A stretch of DNA of 10,478 nucleotides from G039029935 sp039029935. Lineage in GTDB: Bacteria; Chloroflexota; Anaerolineae; Caldilineales; Caldilineaceae. Where the stretch lies: NCBI GenBank assembly GCA_039029935.1, contig JBCCFC010000376.1, positions 1-10,478 of the forward strand, in the 5' to 3' direction. The position numbers were made by a program, and so were the translations under genes. Every line of letters starts with the position of its first letter. Within the stretch, counting starts at the first letter, position 1. A model generated the notes under the pieces. That model did not search any database, was not told where the DNA came from, and saw nothing but the letters and a program-made list of their open reading frames with translations. This document shows, in pieces, positions 1 through 6,653 of this stretch.

Positions 1-566
1 ATCAACATAATCGGCTTCTCATCCATCACAATACGATAGGTTCGGCTAAGAAAATGAATTCCTGTGTGGGCTTGAATCTCGGCTGGTAAATCATCAATCT
101 GTTCTTTACCATACCAGAGGATTTCACGTCGATTTTCCAATTGGCTGTTCAACAAGATACGCCCTAACCCTGCGGGTTCGACATCTAATCCTTGCATAAT
201 GGTTGCAGGCAGACGGCCCGGCATGAGCAAAGAGACGGCATATGCATAGACTTTGTTGCTATATTTGCCCTGTAACAATACCTGCCGCGCAATCACAGGT
301 GTCCCACTGGCTGTAGTCAACCAAGGGTGTTCACAATGTAAAACCTTATCTTGCTGTGCCAATCGTAGAATTTCAATTGGCTCTAACATATAGGATTCGA
401 TAAATTTTGTTACTGTCCCATCAATGGCAAGCAGTGCCCTTTGAAATGGAGATAAAAAGCGCAAGTCAATGGTTTCCCACTGTTCTGGTTTGGCATTCTG
501 TCCAATCATCAAATCCACAAAGGGATCAAAATTGCCATTGGAGAAGATTTTTTCTTGAATTAGCAT
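1..566 (-). CDS. Chorismate pyruvate-lyase (4-hydroxybenzoate-forming), C-terminus cut by window edge
   Basis: The family removes pyruvate from chorismate to give 4-hydroxybenzoate in the cytoplasm. I see 188 complete codons from the ATG at 566-564. The hallmark stretch is at residues 38-64: LSPFQRALLAIDGTVT followed by an E-x-Y-x-x-EPI pattern. This is typical of the DUF98/Rv2949c group rather than of classical enterobacterial UbiC. Near the end, SRTYRI (174-179) and PIML (185-188) match the last conserved block, so only a short tail should lie outside the window; relatives are about 190-200 residues. The start is 18 bp after the stop of the halogenase-like gene, with only a weak GGTAAT-like ribosome site, so translation may depend on its neighbour. 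Family assignment is firm. The product being 4-hydroxybenzoate is from family knowledge, and its use by the neighbouring genes is inference. Confidence 0.85.
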   Translation of the reverse strand, partial: MLIQEKIFSNGNFDPFVDLMIGQNAKPEQWETIDLRFLSPFQRALLAIDGTVTKFIESYMLEPIEILRLAQQDKVLHCEHPWLTTASGTPVIARQVLLQGKYSNKVYAYAVSLLMPGRLPATIMQGLDVEPAGLGRILLNSQLENRREILWYGKEQIDDLPAEIQAHTGIHFLSRTYRIVMDEKPIML

Positions 567-584
567 AATGTATTACCACGCAAA

Positions 585-2282
585 TTATTCAGTTGTCACT
601 GTCTGTGTAAATTTTTCCCTAACCTTGTTGTAGATTGCGCTTAAATCACGCGGCGGCGTAATAGGTTGAAATAACCTCTTTTCCCATGTTTCGCTGTTTA
701 AATCCACACCCCATGCATGAAGCCAGAGCGGGTCTGGCATGTCTGCTAACTTATCCGGCATCGTATCTTCCACCGCGATTAAGAAAAGAACCTGCGCCAA
801 CTCTTCGATGACCATCATATTGGCTTCTTGATCCGCGATAAGCTCATCCACTGTTTTGTTTGTCTGCAAATTCCGTAAACGAAGGTCTGCGAGAAAGTCC
901 AGACTCAAATAATCAAAAAACTCATATGAGAGCCGACCACGCGTCGTTTGACTCCACGTGGCAAACAAACGTATCATCTGCTGGCGCAGTGGATAAAAAC
1001 CCGCTGTCACTTTGTTCAGTTTTCGATGGTTGGCAGGGTCTAGATAGCTATCGTTAAACATATAGGCACAGTTCAATGACCATGCGGCTGTGAAATCCCA
1101 CAGCAACCTCGCCGCCATAATGGTTTCCTGCCCAAAACTCGGATACCCACTCTGGATAGACTGCGTCAACGCATCATTAAGACCAATCAAAAATTGGTTG
1201 TAATGAGTAACCGTTTCATCGCTTAGCGTTTCTTCAAAATCTTGTTGAATCATCGCCGTCGTCATGGTATTGGCAAAACCAATCATGTCTGTTCCTGGCG
1301 AATAGTACGGGTCTACAAAGACACCCGCCTCGCCAACACAGGACCAACGTTGGGTTGAAAATACCTGCTTAGAAGAATGGCTATAGTGACGCATACACTT
1401 AAAGTCGAGAGGAGGACAATCCTGAATATGGCTTGCTAACACAGGTTCATGTGTCTGTAGCCAGTTCATTGCTTTGTCATAGCGATGATAGGTTTCAAAT
1501 GGGTGGATTGTTTCGTCTGTGACAATCCCAATGCTGGTATGACTTGATGATAACGGAATCAGCCACACCCAATAGCCATCCCCCATTAAATGGTTGGTTG
1601 AATAGTACCGATTGCCATCGGGGACTCGATTATGCCAATCACTGTATTCTGTGGCTGTTAGACCATTCACATCAATCCGACCCTCAAGGCGAAACCACGC
1701 CGCGCTACAGTGACCCCGTTGATTCTTGGTTAGGTTCAGTTTCTTCTGGAGATAGCGTCGTCGCCCCATTGCATCAACAACCCACCGCGTTTGGATGGTC
1801 TGATGTTCCGTCCGCTGTTGGTCATGAATTTGGATTGTATGTGGCAAATCATCTTCAGACAATACAATGTCCTTAATCGACATTCCTTCGATGAGTGTAA
1901 TCCCTGCATCTATATTTATCTGGCGCAAATCGTTTTCAAAAGCACCTCTATCAATCTGATAAGATTCCACACCCGGATAATGCGAGAGACCAAATTCTGG
2001 ACGTTCATGGAATGGCCCCCTAGTGTCCCCAAAAAAGTAACGCAGTCCTAACTTTGGATAATGCTCACGATCAAAGTAATCAACAAGCTGCAACTTTTCT
2101 CCTAGATAGCAAGCACCAACTTCCACCGTTGACTCGCCTACCTTATGCTTTGCGATGGGTAAAGGACGTTTCATCCTGTCAATCACTGCAATGGTCCGTT
2201 CTGGTTGCGATAACTTAATCTGCCTCGCCAATGTCAACCCCGCCAAGCCACCGCCACAGATAACCACGTCATACGTTTGCAT
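585..2282 (-). CDS. Flavin-dependent halogenase-like oxidoreductase, 565 aa
   Basis: This is an FAD-binding protein of the tryptophan/phenol halogenase superfamily. The N-terminal dinucleotide fold carries GGGLAG at 10-15, then VGEST at 48-52. Lys77 in HYPKLGLRYFFG is in the place of the catalytic lysine of flavin halogenases (about residue 73-79 in relatives). The halogenase signature WxWxIP is present as WVWLIP at 238-243. The flavin-contact block EAGVFVDPYYSPG lies at 318-330. The C-terminal third (about 370-565) is helical-looking and not recognised in detail. The ATG directly follows the TAA of the carrier-protein gene, with AAAGGG about 10 bases upstream, so the two are probably translated together. 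Real halogenation is not proven: members of this superfamily in aryl-lipid and pigment clusters are often uncharacterised oxidoreductases. A carrier-bound hydroxybenzoyl group is a reasonable but inferred substrate. No flavin reductase is visible here. Confidence 0.8.
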   Translation of the reverse strand: MQTYDVVICGGGLAGLTLARQIKLSQPERTIAVIDRMKRPLPIAKHKVGESTVEVGACYLGEKLQLVDYFDREHYPKLGLRYFFGDTRGPFHERPEFGLSHYPGVESYQIDRGAFENDLRQINIDAGITLIEGMSIKDIVLSEDDLPHTIQIHDQQRTEHQTIQTRWVVDAMGRRRYLQKKLNLTKNQRGHCSAAWFRLEGRIDVNGLTATEYSDWHNRVPDGNRYYSTNHLMGDGYWVWLIPLSSSHTSIGIVTDETIHPFETYHRYDKAMNWLQTHEPVLASHIQDCPPLDFKCMRHYSHSSKQVFSTQRWSCVGEAGVFVDPYYSPGTDMIGFANTMTTAMIQQDFEETLSDETVTHYNQFLIGLNDALTQSIQSGYPSFGQETIMAARLLWDFTAAWSLNCAYMFNDSYLDPANHRKLNKVTAGFYPLRQQMIRLFATWSQTTRGRLSYEFFDYLSLDFLADLRLRNLQTNKTVDELIADQEANMMVIEELAQVLFLIAVEDTMPDKLADMPDPLWLHAWGVDLNSETWEKRLFQPITPPRDLSAIYNKVREKFTQTVTTE

Positions 2283-2546
2283 TTATGAGGCCCTTTCAAG
2301 TGCTTCGCTTTCATACATCTCAACCAATTCCCCTATCGTTTCCGGGAATGTCGCACCTTTTAATATCTCTATAGGGATAAATCCAACAATCTCCTCAATC
2401 TTTGCCAAAAGGTTGGTAAAGGCTATGGAATCGAGCCAAAAATCGCCGATGAGTGTGTCATCAGGTACTGGGTCCGGAAAAGGTAGAGGCGAAGATTCCT
2501 CTACAATAGATGCTAACTGTGTTAAAACGATTTCACGAATATTCAT
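2283..2546 (-). CDS. Acyl carrier protein, 87 aa
   Basis: This small acidic protein has the length and four-helix character of a free-standing acyl or aryl carrier protein. The phosphopantetheine attachment site is Ser40 in WLDSIAF (37-43), followed by the usual amphipathic helix II (about 44-53). The start has a good ribosome site, AAGGATG, about 7 bases upstream. The stop TAA touches the ATG of the halogenase-like gene, and 69 bp separate it from the upstream FAD subunit gene. The 2547-2615 gap shows no terminator hairpin. Lying among genes for making and modifying 4-hydroxybenzoate, it most likely carries an aromatic acyl group as a thioester. It could equally serve a fatty or polyketide step encoded further left. 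No phosphopantetheinyl transferase or loading ligase is visible here. Confidence 0.88.
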   Translation of the reverse strand: MNIREIVLTQLASIVEESSPLPFPDPVPDDTLIGDFWLDSIAFTNLLAKIEEIVGFIPIEILKGATFPETIGELVEMYESEALERAS

Positions 2547-2615
2547 AATACATCCTTGTTTGCATGATGATGCCCTGTGTGTTTGTCTTTATTATTGGTT
2601 CAGAATGGCCTAAAT

Positions 2616-3614
2616 TCAGATTTGTGCCACTTCTTCAAGTGCTCTGGCAACATAGACACGCGCCATTTGTTTTCGATAAGAAATTGTCATATCTGTGTTG
2701 TCCAGTGGTTTGGCTGGTTGATATGCTTTGGACGCGGCCTCTTCAATTGTTTCTGCCGTCATCTGTTGACCAATCAAATATTCTTCGGCAGCCTTTGCCC
2801 GAACTGGTGCCGAGGATACGGCGCCCAGCACAATGCGCACATCTAAGCATGTACCGTCGTCGGCCTGCTGTAGCGCAACCGCAACACTCAGAACAGGAAA
2901 GTCAAATGAGCCACGTCTGCGTAATTTATGATAGGTTGTCCGTGTTGCTTGTGCAGCAGATTGCTCGGACGTTGGAATGTAAACTTTTGTCAAAATTTCA
3001 TCGGGCTGTTTGCAAAAATAGTGGATGCCATCATTCTGATACAATGCCGCTACGGGAAGCCATCGTGTGCCATTGGGACCCGCCAAGCAGACCTGTGCAT
3101 CCAATGCAATGAGGATGGGGGCGGTGTCAGATGACTGCACGGCGAGACATTTTTTACTGCTGGTGGCGACCCAACAGATATGCCCATCTTTTTTCATGCA
3201 ATAGCCCAACGCTTCTCGCCAAGATTCACTCTGATTGTAATAGGTGCAACGTGTGTCTACACAAAGATTGCCGCCCAATGTCCCCACATTACGCAGTTGG
3301 GGGGTCGATACAAGCCCTGCCGCTGTCGCCAACGCAGGATAGTGGGTCTGAATCAATGGATGGTTGGCAATTTGTGTCAACGTCATGCTTGACCCTAGTG
3401 TCATGCCATCTTCTGTCACCGAAAACGTGTGCAATGCTGTCAAATTGCCTAAACTGATGAGCGTTTTGGGTTCAAATATGCGCCGTTTCATACCGGGATA
3501 AAGGTCCGTCCCACCAGCGACAAACATCGCTGTCTCTTGATGGGTCGTAAACATGTCAATTGCTTCATCAATCTGTTCTGGCATCAAATATGTAAAAGGT
3601 GGTAGTCTGAGCAT
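2616..3614 (-). CDS. 4-hydroxybenzoyl-CoA reductase-like FAD/[4Fe-4S] subunit, 332 aa
   Basis: This is the FAD-binding medium subunit of a molybdenum hydroxylase. The FAD-contact motifs AGGTDLYPG (33-41) and GTLGGNLC (111-118) are intact. Between them and the second half of the FAD domain lies an extra loop of about 40 residues with Cys123, Cys139, Cys147 and Cys156, spaced 16-8-9. From memory, that spacing and the text around it (CMKKDGHICWVA, then SSDTAP) match the beta subunit HcrB of Thauera 4-hydroxybenzoyl-CoA reductase, where the loop holds a [4Fe-4S] cluster. Ordinary xanthine dehydrogenases lack it. Length fits HcrB (about 324). In the enzyme it would pass electrons through FAD between an outside partner, usually ferredoxin, and the [2Fe-2S] centres. 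The ATG at 3614 is 37 bp after the molybdenum subunit's stop, with AGGAT upstream; another ATG in the gap is out of frame. Confidence 0.88.
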   Translation of the reverse strand: MLRLPPFTYLMPEQIDEAIDMFTTHQETAMFVAGGTDLYPGMKRRIFEPKTLISLGNLTALHTFSVTEDGMTLGSSMTLTQIANHPLIQTHYPALATAAGLVSTPQLRNVGTLGGNLCVDTRCTYYNQSESWREALGYCMKKDGHICWVATSSKKCLAVQSSDTAPILIALDAQVCLAGPNGTRWLPVAALYQNDGIHYFCKQPDEILTKVYIPTSEQSAAQATRTTYHKLRRRGSFDFPVLSVAVALQQADDGTCLDVRIVLGAVSSAPVRAKAAEEYLIGQQMTAETIEEAASKAYQPAKPLDNTDMTISYRKQMARVYVARALEEVAQI

Positions 3615-3651
3615 TTATTTCGCATAATCCTGTATGGCATGATTGTTACTT

Positions 3652-6039
3652 TTAAGCAGCATGAACGGGTGTACCCCAATGTGAAGGCACTTCGACGACA
3701 TCGGGATAGGAAACTGACGGTAGCCGCGTGGGGCCAATGCGGGGTTCTTTGCCCACAGACTTTAGACGTAATGCCTTAAAAATTTTCTCTGGTGTGATGG
3801 GTGTTTCATCAATCCATACCCCCACAGCATCATAGACAGCGTTCGTAATGGCCGGAATCACAGGCAAGAGTGGTCCCTGACCCACCTCCTTCGCCCCATA
3901 AGGACCAGCCGGATCATGGGTTTCAATCAGAATTGTCTCAATTTCAGGCATTTCTAAAAACGTAGGACTTTTATAGTCCAACATGGAGGGCATTTTGTGA
4001 AGCCCTCGTCGAAAGGGATGCGCCTCCATCAACGCCTCACCCAGCGCCATATAAATGCATCCTTCGACTTGCCCCTCAACCAACGTTGGGTTCAGTGCCT
4101 TACCGATGTCATGCGTCATCCATATCTTCTCTACCCGCAGTTCAGCCGTCTCAGGGTCAACATCAACTGCTGCAACACAGGCTGAGTAGCTATAGGTGGG
4201 GCTAGGACCTAGAGCCGCCCCGCGATAGCTTCCCCCGCGATGGGTTGGGGTGTAGCTACCTGTCGCCGCCAGTGTCCCATGTTGTGCCTCCGCCAATTTG
4301 ACCAAATCCACAAACTTGATCCGTCTCCTCTCCTCATCCTCACAGTACACAAAGCCATTATGGGCGACAAAACTTTCGGCTGGCACTTTAAAAATCTTCG
4401 CAGCGGTTTCAAACAACAGCCGCTTGATCTTGGTCGTTGCCATCATCGTTGCCTGACCTGTCATCAGCGTCACTCGGCTTGCAAAGCTGCCTAAATCGAC
4501 AGGCGTAATCCCGGTGTCAGACGACATCACGCGGATATCCTCAACCTGCACCCCAAACTCTTCGGCAACAATCATGGCTAAGACGGAATCTGAGCCTTGA
4601 CCAATATCGGTGCTACCACAGAAGACAGTCACGCTGCCACTTCGATCCACCAGCAGCTGGACACCTGACTGAGGCATTTTATTGGGATAAATGGGCAAGC
4701 TTGCACCTGTAATATAGGCCCCCGTTGCAAGACCCAGCCCTTTTCCTTCTGGCAGCTTGCCATAGCGTGTGCGAAACTGCGTTTGCTTTTCAAGCGCATC
4801 CAAGCACTCACCCAAACCGGTTGTGGTCACATGTAAATGGTTCGCTGTCTGGGTATAGGGCTGCATTAAATGATTTCGACGAATATCAAAGGGATTTATG
4901 TCGAGCTTTTTTGCGATCTTATCGAGTTGAACTTCTAGCGCAAAACGGGGTTGTGGTGTCCCATGTCCTCGCTTAGGGCCAGATGGCGGTTTGTTGGTGA
5001 ATAGACGTGTACTTTGAAATTTGTAGGTAGGCATATCATAGCTTAATGTTTGAAGCGCACCCGTGTAATGGGTTGTGACAATGCCATAGCTGCCATAGGA
5101 GCCGCCATCTAAAATCGACTCAAAGTCAACGGCTGTGATGGCACCATCCTGTTTTACCCCTGTTTTAATCCGCATCAGAACAGGGTGGCGTCCTCTGTGT
5201 AGATAAAACACTTCCTCGCGCGTCAGGACAATTTTGACAGGCCGTCCGGTCATCATCGCTAGTTTTGCAACGATAAATTCATGGTTAAATGGCTCAGATT
5301 TGCCACCAAATCCTCCCCCATTGGGCGGGGCAATGACACGGATACGGCTGGCGGGCATCTCAAAATAACTCGCCAAGGCGCGGTGCAGGTAGTGAGGTGT
5401 CTGACTTGATGTCCAAAGCGTCAATTGACCATCAGGCGTATAGTGTGCCACCGTTGCATGTTCTTCCATTGCCAGATGCGTATTCCCTTCATAGAAGAAA
5501 ATATCTTCTTGGACGACATCTGCCTCCGCAAACCCCTGCGCTGTATCGCCAAAGTGCATACCAATGCGCTTGTGAATATTCTCATGCTCACTCTGCTCAT
5601 GAATCGGTTCATCCTTGGGCGGGTGCGTTGCCTCATCCATGGTCATGATAGGGTGCAGTGGCTGATACGCTACGTCGACAAGACGCAATGCAGCTTCAGC
5701 CGCTTCTTCATCCGTCGCAGCAATCGCAACAATCGGGTCGCCCACAAAACGAACCTTGCCCAACGCCAAGGCGGTTTCATCTTCGCTGGTGCTTAAAATG
5801 CCATACCGTTTAGGCAACTCCTGACCCGTTAGAACAGCATAAATGCCTTTCTGCTGTGAAGCCTGCTCTGTGTTGATGTGAGCAATGCGAGCATGTGGAT
5901 GGGTGCTACGCAATAACTTACAATGCAACATGCGTGGCAAAACAATATCGCCCGCATAGGAGAGTTGTCCGGTTACTTTGCCGACACCGTCCACCTTCCG
6001 CACTGATGTACCAATGGTCTGAAACGTTTTTTTATTCAT
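3652..6039 (-). CDS. 4-hydroxybenzoyl-CoA reductase-like molybdenum subunit, 795 aa
   Basis: This is the large subunit of the xanthine oxidase family and should bind molybdopterin cytosine dinucleotide. Its N-terminal domain begins VRKVDGVGKVTG. The cofactor motif GGGFGGK is at 241-247, an active-site-like KRGHGTPQ segment has Arg357, and the GSTDIGQGSD motif follows. Near the C-terminus YGAKEVGQGP has Gln721 where the family's catalytic glutamate (Glu726 in Thauera HcrA, as I recall it) is expected; the codon is CAG. The frame stays open to an ATG at 6126, but I chose 6039. It places the first conserved block close to the start and overlaps the [2Fe-2S] gene's stop as ATGAATAA, an 8-bp coupling overlap. 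With its partners it would remove, or in reverse add, the para-hydroxyl of a benzoyl thioester. The accompanying [4Fe-4S] subunit supports that over purine oxidation. The exact substrate is inferred. Confidence 0.85.
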   Translation of the reverse strand: MNKKTFQTIGTSVRKVDGVGKVTGQLSYAGDIVLPRMLHCKLLRSTHPHARIAHINTEQASQQKGIYAVLTGQELPKRYGILSTSEDETALALGKVRFVGDPIVAIAATDEEAAEAALRLVDVAYQPLHPIMTMDEATHPPKDEPIHEQSEHENIHKRIGMHFGDTAQGFAEADVVQEDIFFYEGNTHLAMEEHATVAHYTPDGQLTLWTSSQTPHYLHRALASYFEMPASRIRVIAPPNGGGFGGKSEPFNHEFIVAKLAMMTGRPVKIVLTREEVFYLHRGRHPVLMRIKTGVKQDGAITAVDFESILDGGSYGSYGIVTTHYTGALQTLSYDMPTYKFQSTRLFTNKPPSGPKRGHGTPQPRFALEVQLDKIAKKLDINPFDIRRNHLMQPYTQTANHLHVTTTGLGECLDALEKQTQFRTRYGKLPEGKGLGLATGAYITGASLPIYPNKMPQSGVQLLVDRSGSVTVFCGSTDIGQGSDSVLAMIVAEEFGVQVEDIRVMSSDTGITPVDLGSFASRVTLMTGQATMMATTKIKRLLFETAAKIFKVPAESFVAHNGFVYCEDEERRRIKFVDLVKLAEAQHGTLAATGSYTPTHRGGSYRGAALGPSPTYSYSACVAAVDVDPETAELRVEKIWMTHDIGKALNPTLVEGQVEGCIYMALGEALMEAHPFRRGLHKMPSMLDYKSPTFLEMPEIETILIETHDPAGPYGAKEVGQGPLLPVIPAITNAVYDAVGVWIDETPITPEKIFKALRLKSVGKEPRIGPTRLPSVSYPDVVEVPSHWGTPVHAA

Positions 6040-6520
6040 GTAGTGTGTTGTTTGCAACCTGTTCAATTGCCTGTACAATTTTGGCATATCCCGTACAACG
6101 GCATAAGTTCCCCGACATTTGTTCACGGATTTGCTGTTGTGTGAATGAACTGTTTTGGTCTAGCACCGCATCATCCAAGACAGCTTTGGCAGAAAGTAAC
6201 ATGCCTGGAATACAGTAACCACATTGGGCTGAACCTAGATCGGCAAAGGCTTCCTGTAACGGATGCAGACGACTATCCTCTGCCAAACCCTCAATGGTTG
6301 TGATTGTTTTGCCCTGTAGTTCGATGGGTAATGCCAAGCATGAAAGCACCGCCTGCCCATCGACTAAAACGGTACATGCACCGCACTCACCCAACTCGCA
6401 GCCATGTTTTGTTCCTGTCAGTTGGATATCTTCGCGTAAAACTTCTAGCAACGTCTTATGAACGGGTACATAGACATCATATGATTGTTGGTTAATGTTG
6501 AGTGTATATATTACCTTCAT
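6032..6520 (-). CDS. 4-hydroxybenzoyl-CoA reductase-like [2Fe-2S] subunit, 162 aa
   Basis: This is the small electron-transfer subunit with two [2Fe-2S] clusters. The plant-type ferredoxin domain has Cys41, Cys46, Cys49 and Cys61 (GCELGECGACTVLVDG region). The helical domain has Cys100 and Cys103 (CGYC) and Cys140 and Cys142 (NLCRCTGY). All eight ligands are present, and the length matches HcrC and related subunits (about 160). The frame is open upstream to an ATG at 6637, but those 39 extra codons come mainly from an inserted MITE-like element and look non-coding. MKVIYTLNIN at 6520 is the natural start. Bases GAAAGAG, part of the element's target duplication, may act as its weak ribosome site. 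The stop overlaps the molybdenum-subunit start. It shuttles electrons between the FAD subunit and the molybdenum site. Confidence 0.88.
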   Translation of the reverse strand: MKVIYTLNINQQSYDVYVPVHKTLLEVLREDIQLTGTKHGCELGECGACTVLVDGQAVLSCLALPIELQGKTITTIEGLAEDSRLHPLQEAFADLGSAQCGYCIPGMLLSAKAVLDDAVLDQNSSFTQQQIREQMSGNLCRCTGYAKIVQAIEQVANNTLHE

Positions 6521-6526
6521 GCCAAA

Positions 6527-6534
6527 ACTCTTTC
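6527..6534. repeat. 8-bp target site duplication, left copy
   Basis: ACTCTTTC here is identical to 6654-6661 and lies immediately outside the left terminal inverted repeat of the MITE-like element. On the minus strand it reads GAAAGAGT and lies 6-13 bases before the start codon of the [2Fe-2S] subunit, so it probably doubles as part of that gene's ribosome-binding region. Confidence 0.85.
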
Positions 6535-6653
6535 GGCTATTTGAGCTTTTGGGTAAGACCTTCGGGGGTGTCCGTCGATGCCCGGACGTACCTAAGTTTC
6601 TCTGGACACCTCCCAAAGGTCTGGTTTCGCACCCCACTAGACCTCAAATAGCC
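6535..6653. mobile_element. 119-bp MITE-like palindromic insertion between ATPase and [2Fe-2S] gene
   Basis: The ends are perfect 11-bp inverted repeats: GGCTATTTGAG at 6535-6545 and CTCAAATAGCC at 6643-6653. They are flanked directly by identical 8-bp repeats. Inside is a second imperfect inverted repeat: AGACCTT 6556-6562 pairs with AAGGTCT 6616-6622, and GGTGTCC 6567-6573 pairs with GGACACC 6604-6610. A small apical hairpin is GTCCG/CGGAC. It encodes no transposase, so it would have been moved in trans. An 8-bp duplication and GG-starting ends occur in several IS families (for example ISL3 or IS1595 type); I cannot assign one. Transcribed in the operon it would form a long stem-loop. It has no T-run, so it does not look like an intrinsic terminator. 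It supplies the present stop codon of the ATPase gene. Confidence 0.85.

Noticed and set aside
2564..3112. Plus-strand open frames opposite the FAD subunit gene, and many similar ones across 860-8869
   Set aside because: They lie antisense to well-supported genes, show no family motifs or ribosome sites, and have compositions (Cys, His, Trp rich) typical of antisense shadows.
6040..6126. Upstream start for the molybdenum subunit inside the [2Fe-2S] gene
   Set aside because: It would overlap conserved cysteine codons of the [2Fe-2S] subunit and add 29 residues not expected in the family; the ATG at 6039 gives the usual short coupling overlap.
3652..6520. Xanthine or CO dehydrogenase
   Set aside because: The FAD subunit's four-cysteine loop matches 4-hydroxybenzoyl-CoA reductase and is not found in xanthine or CO dehydrogenases; no purine or carbon monoxide genes are nearby.
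6521..6637. Upstream start for the [2Fe-2S] subunit giving 39 extra N-terminal residues
   Set aside because: These codons lie mostly in the MITE-like element, have low-complexity basic composition unlike the family, and the normal family N-terminus begins at the ATG at 6520.
6535..6653. Rho-independent terminator between the ATPase and reductase genes
   Set aside because: The hairpin is very long and imperfect, has no T-run on either strand, and carries exact target duplications, so a mobile element explains it better.
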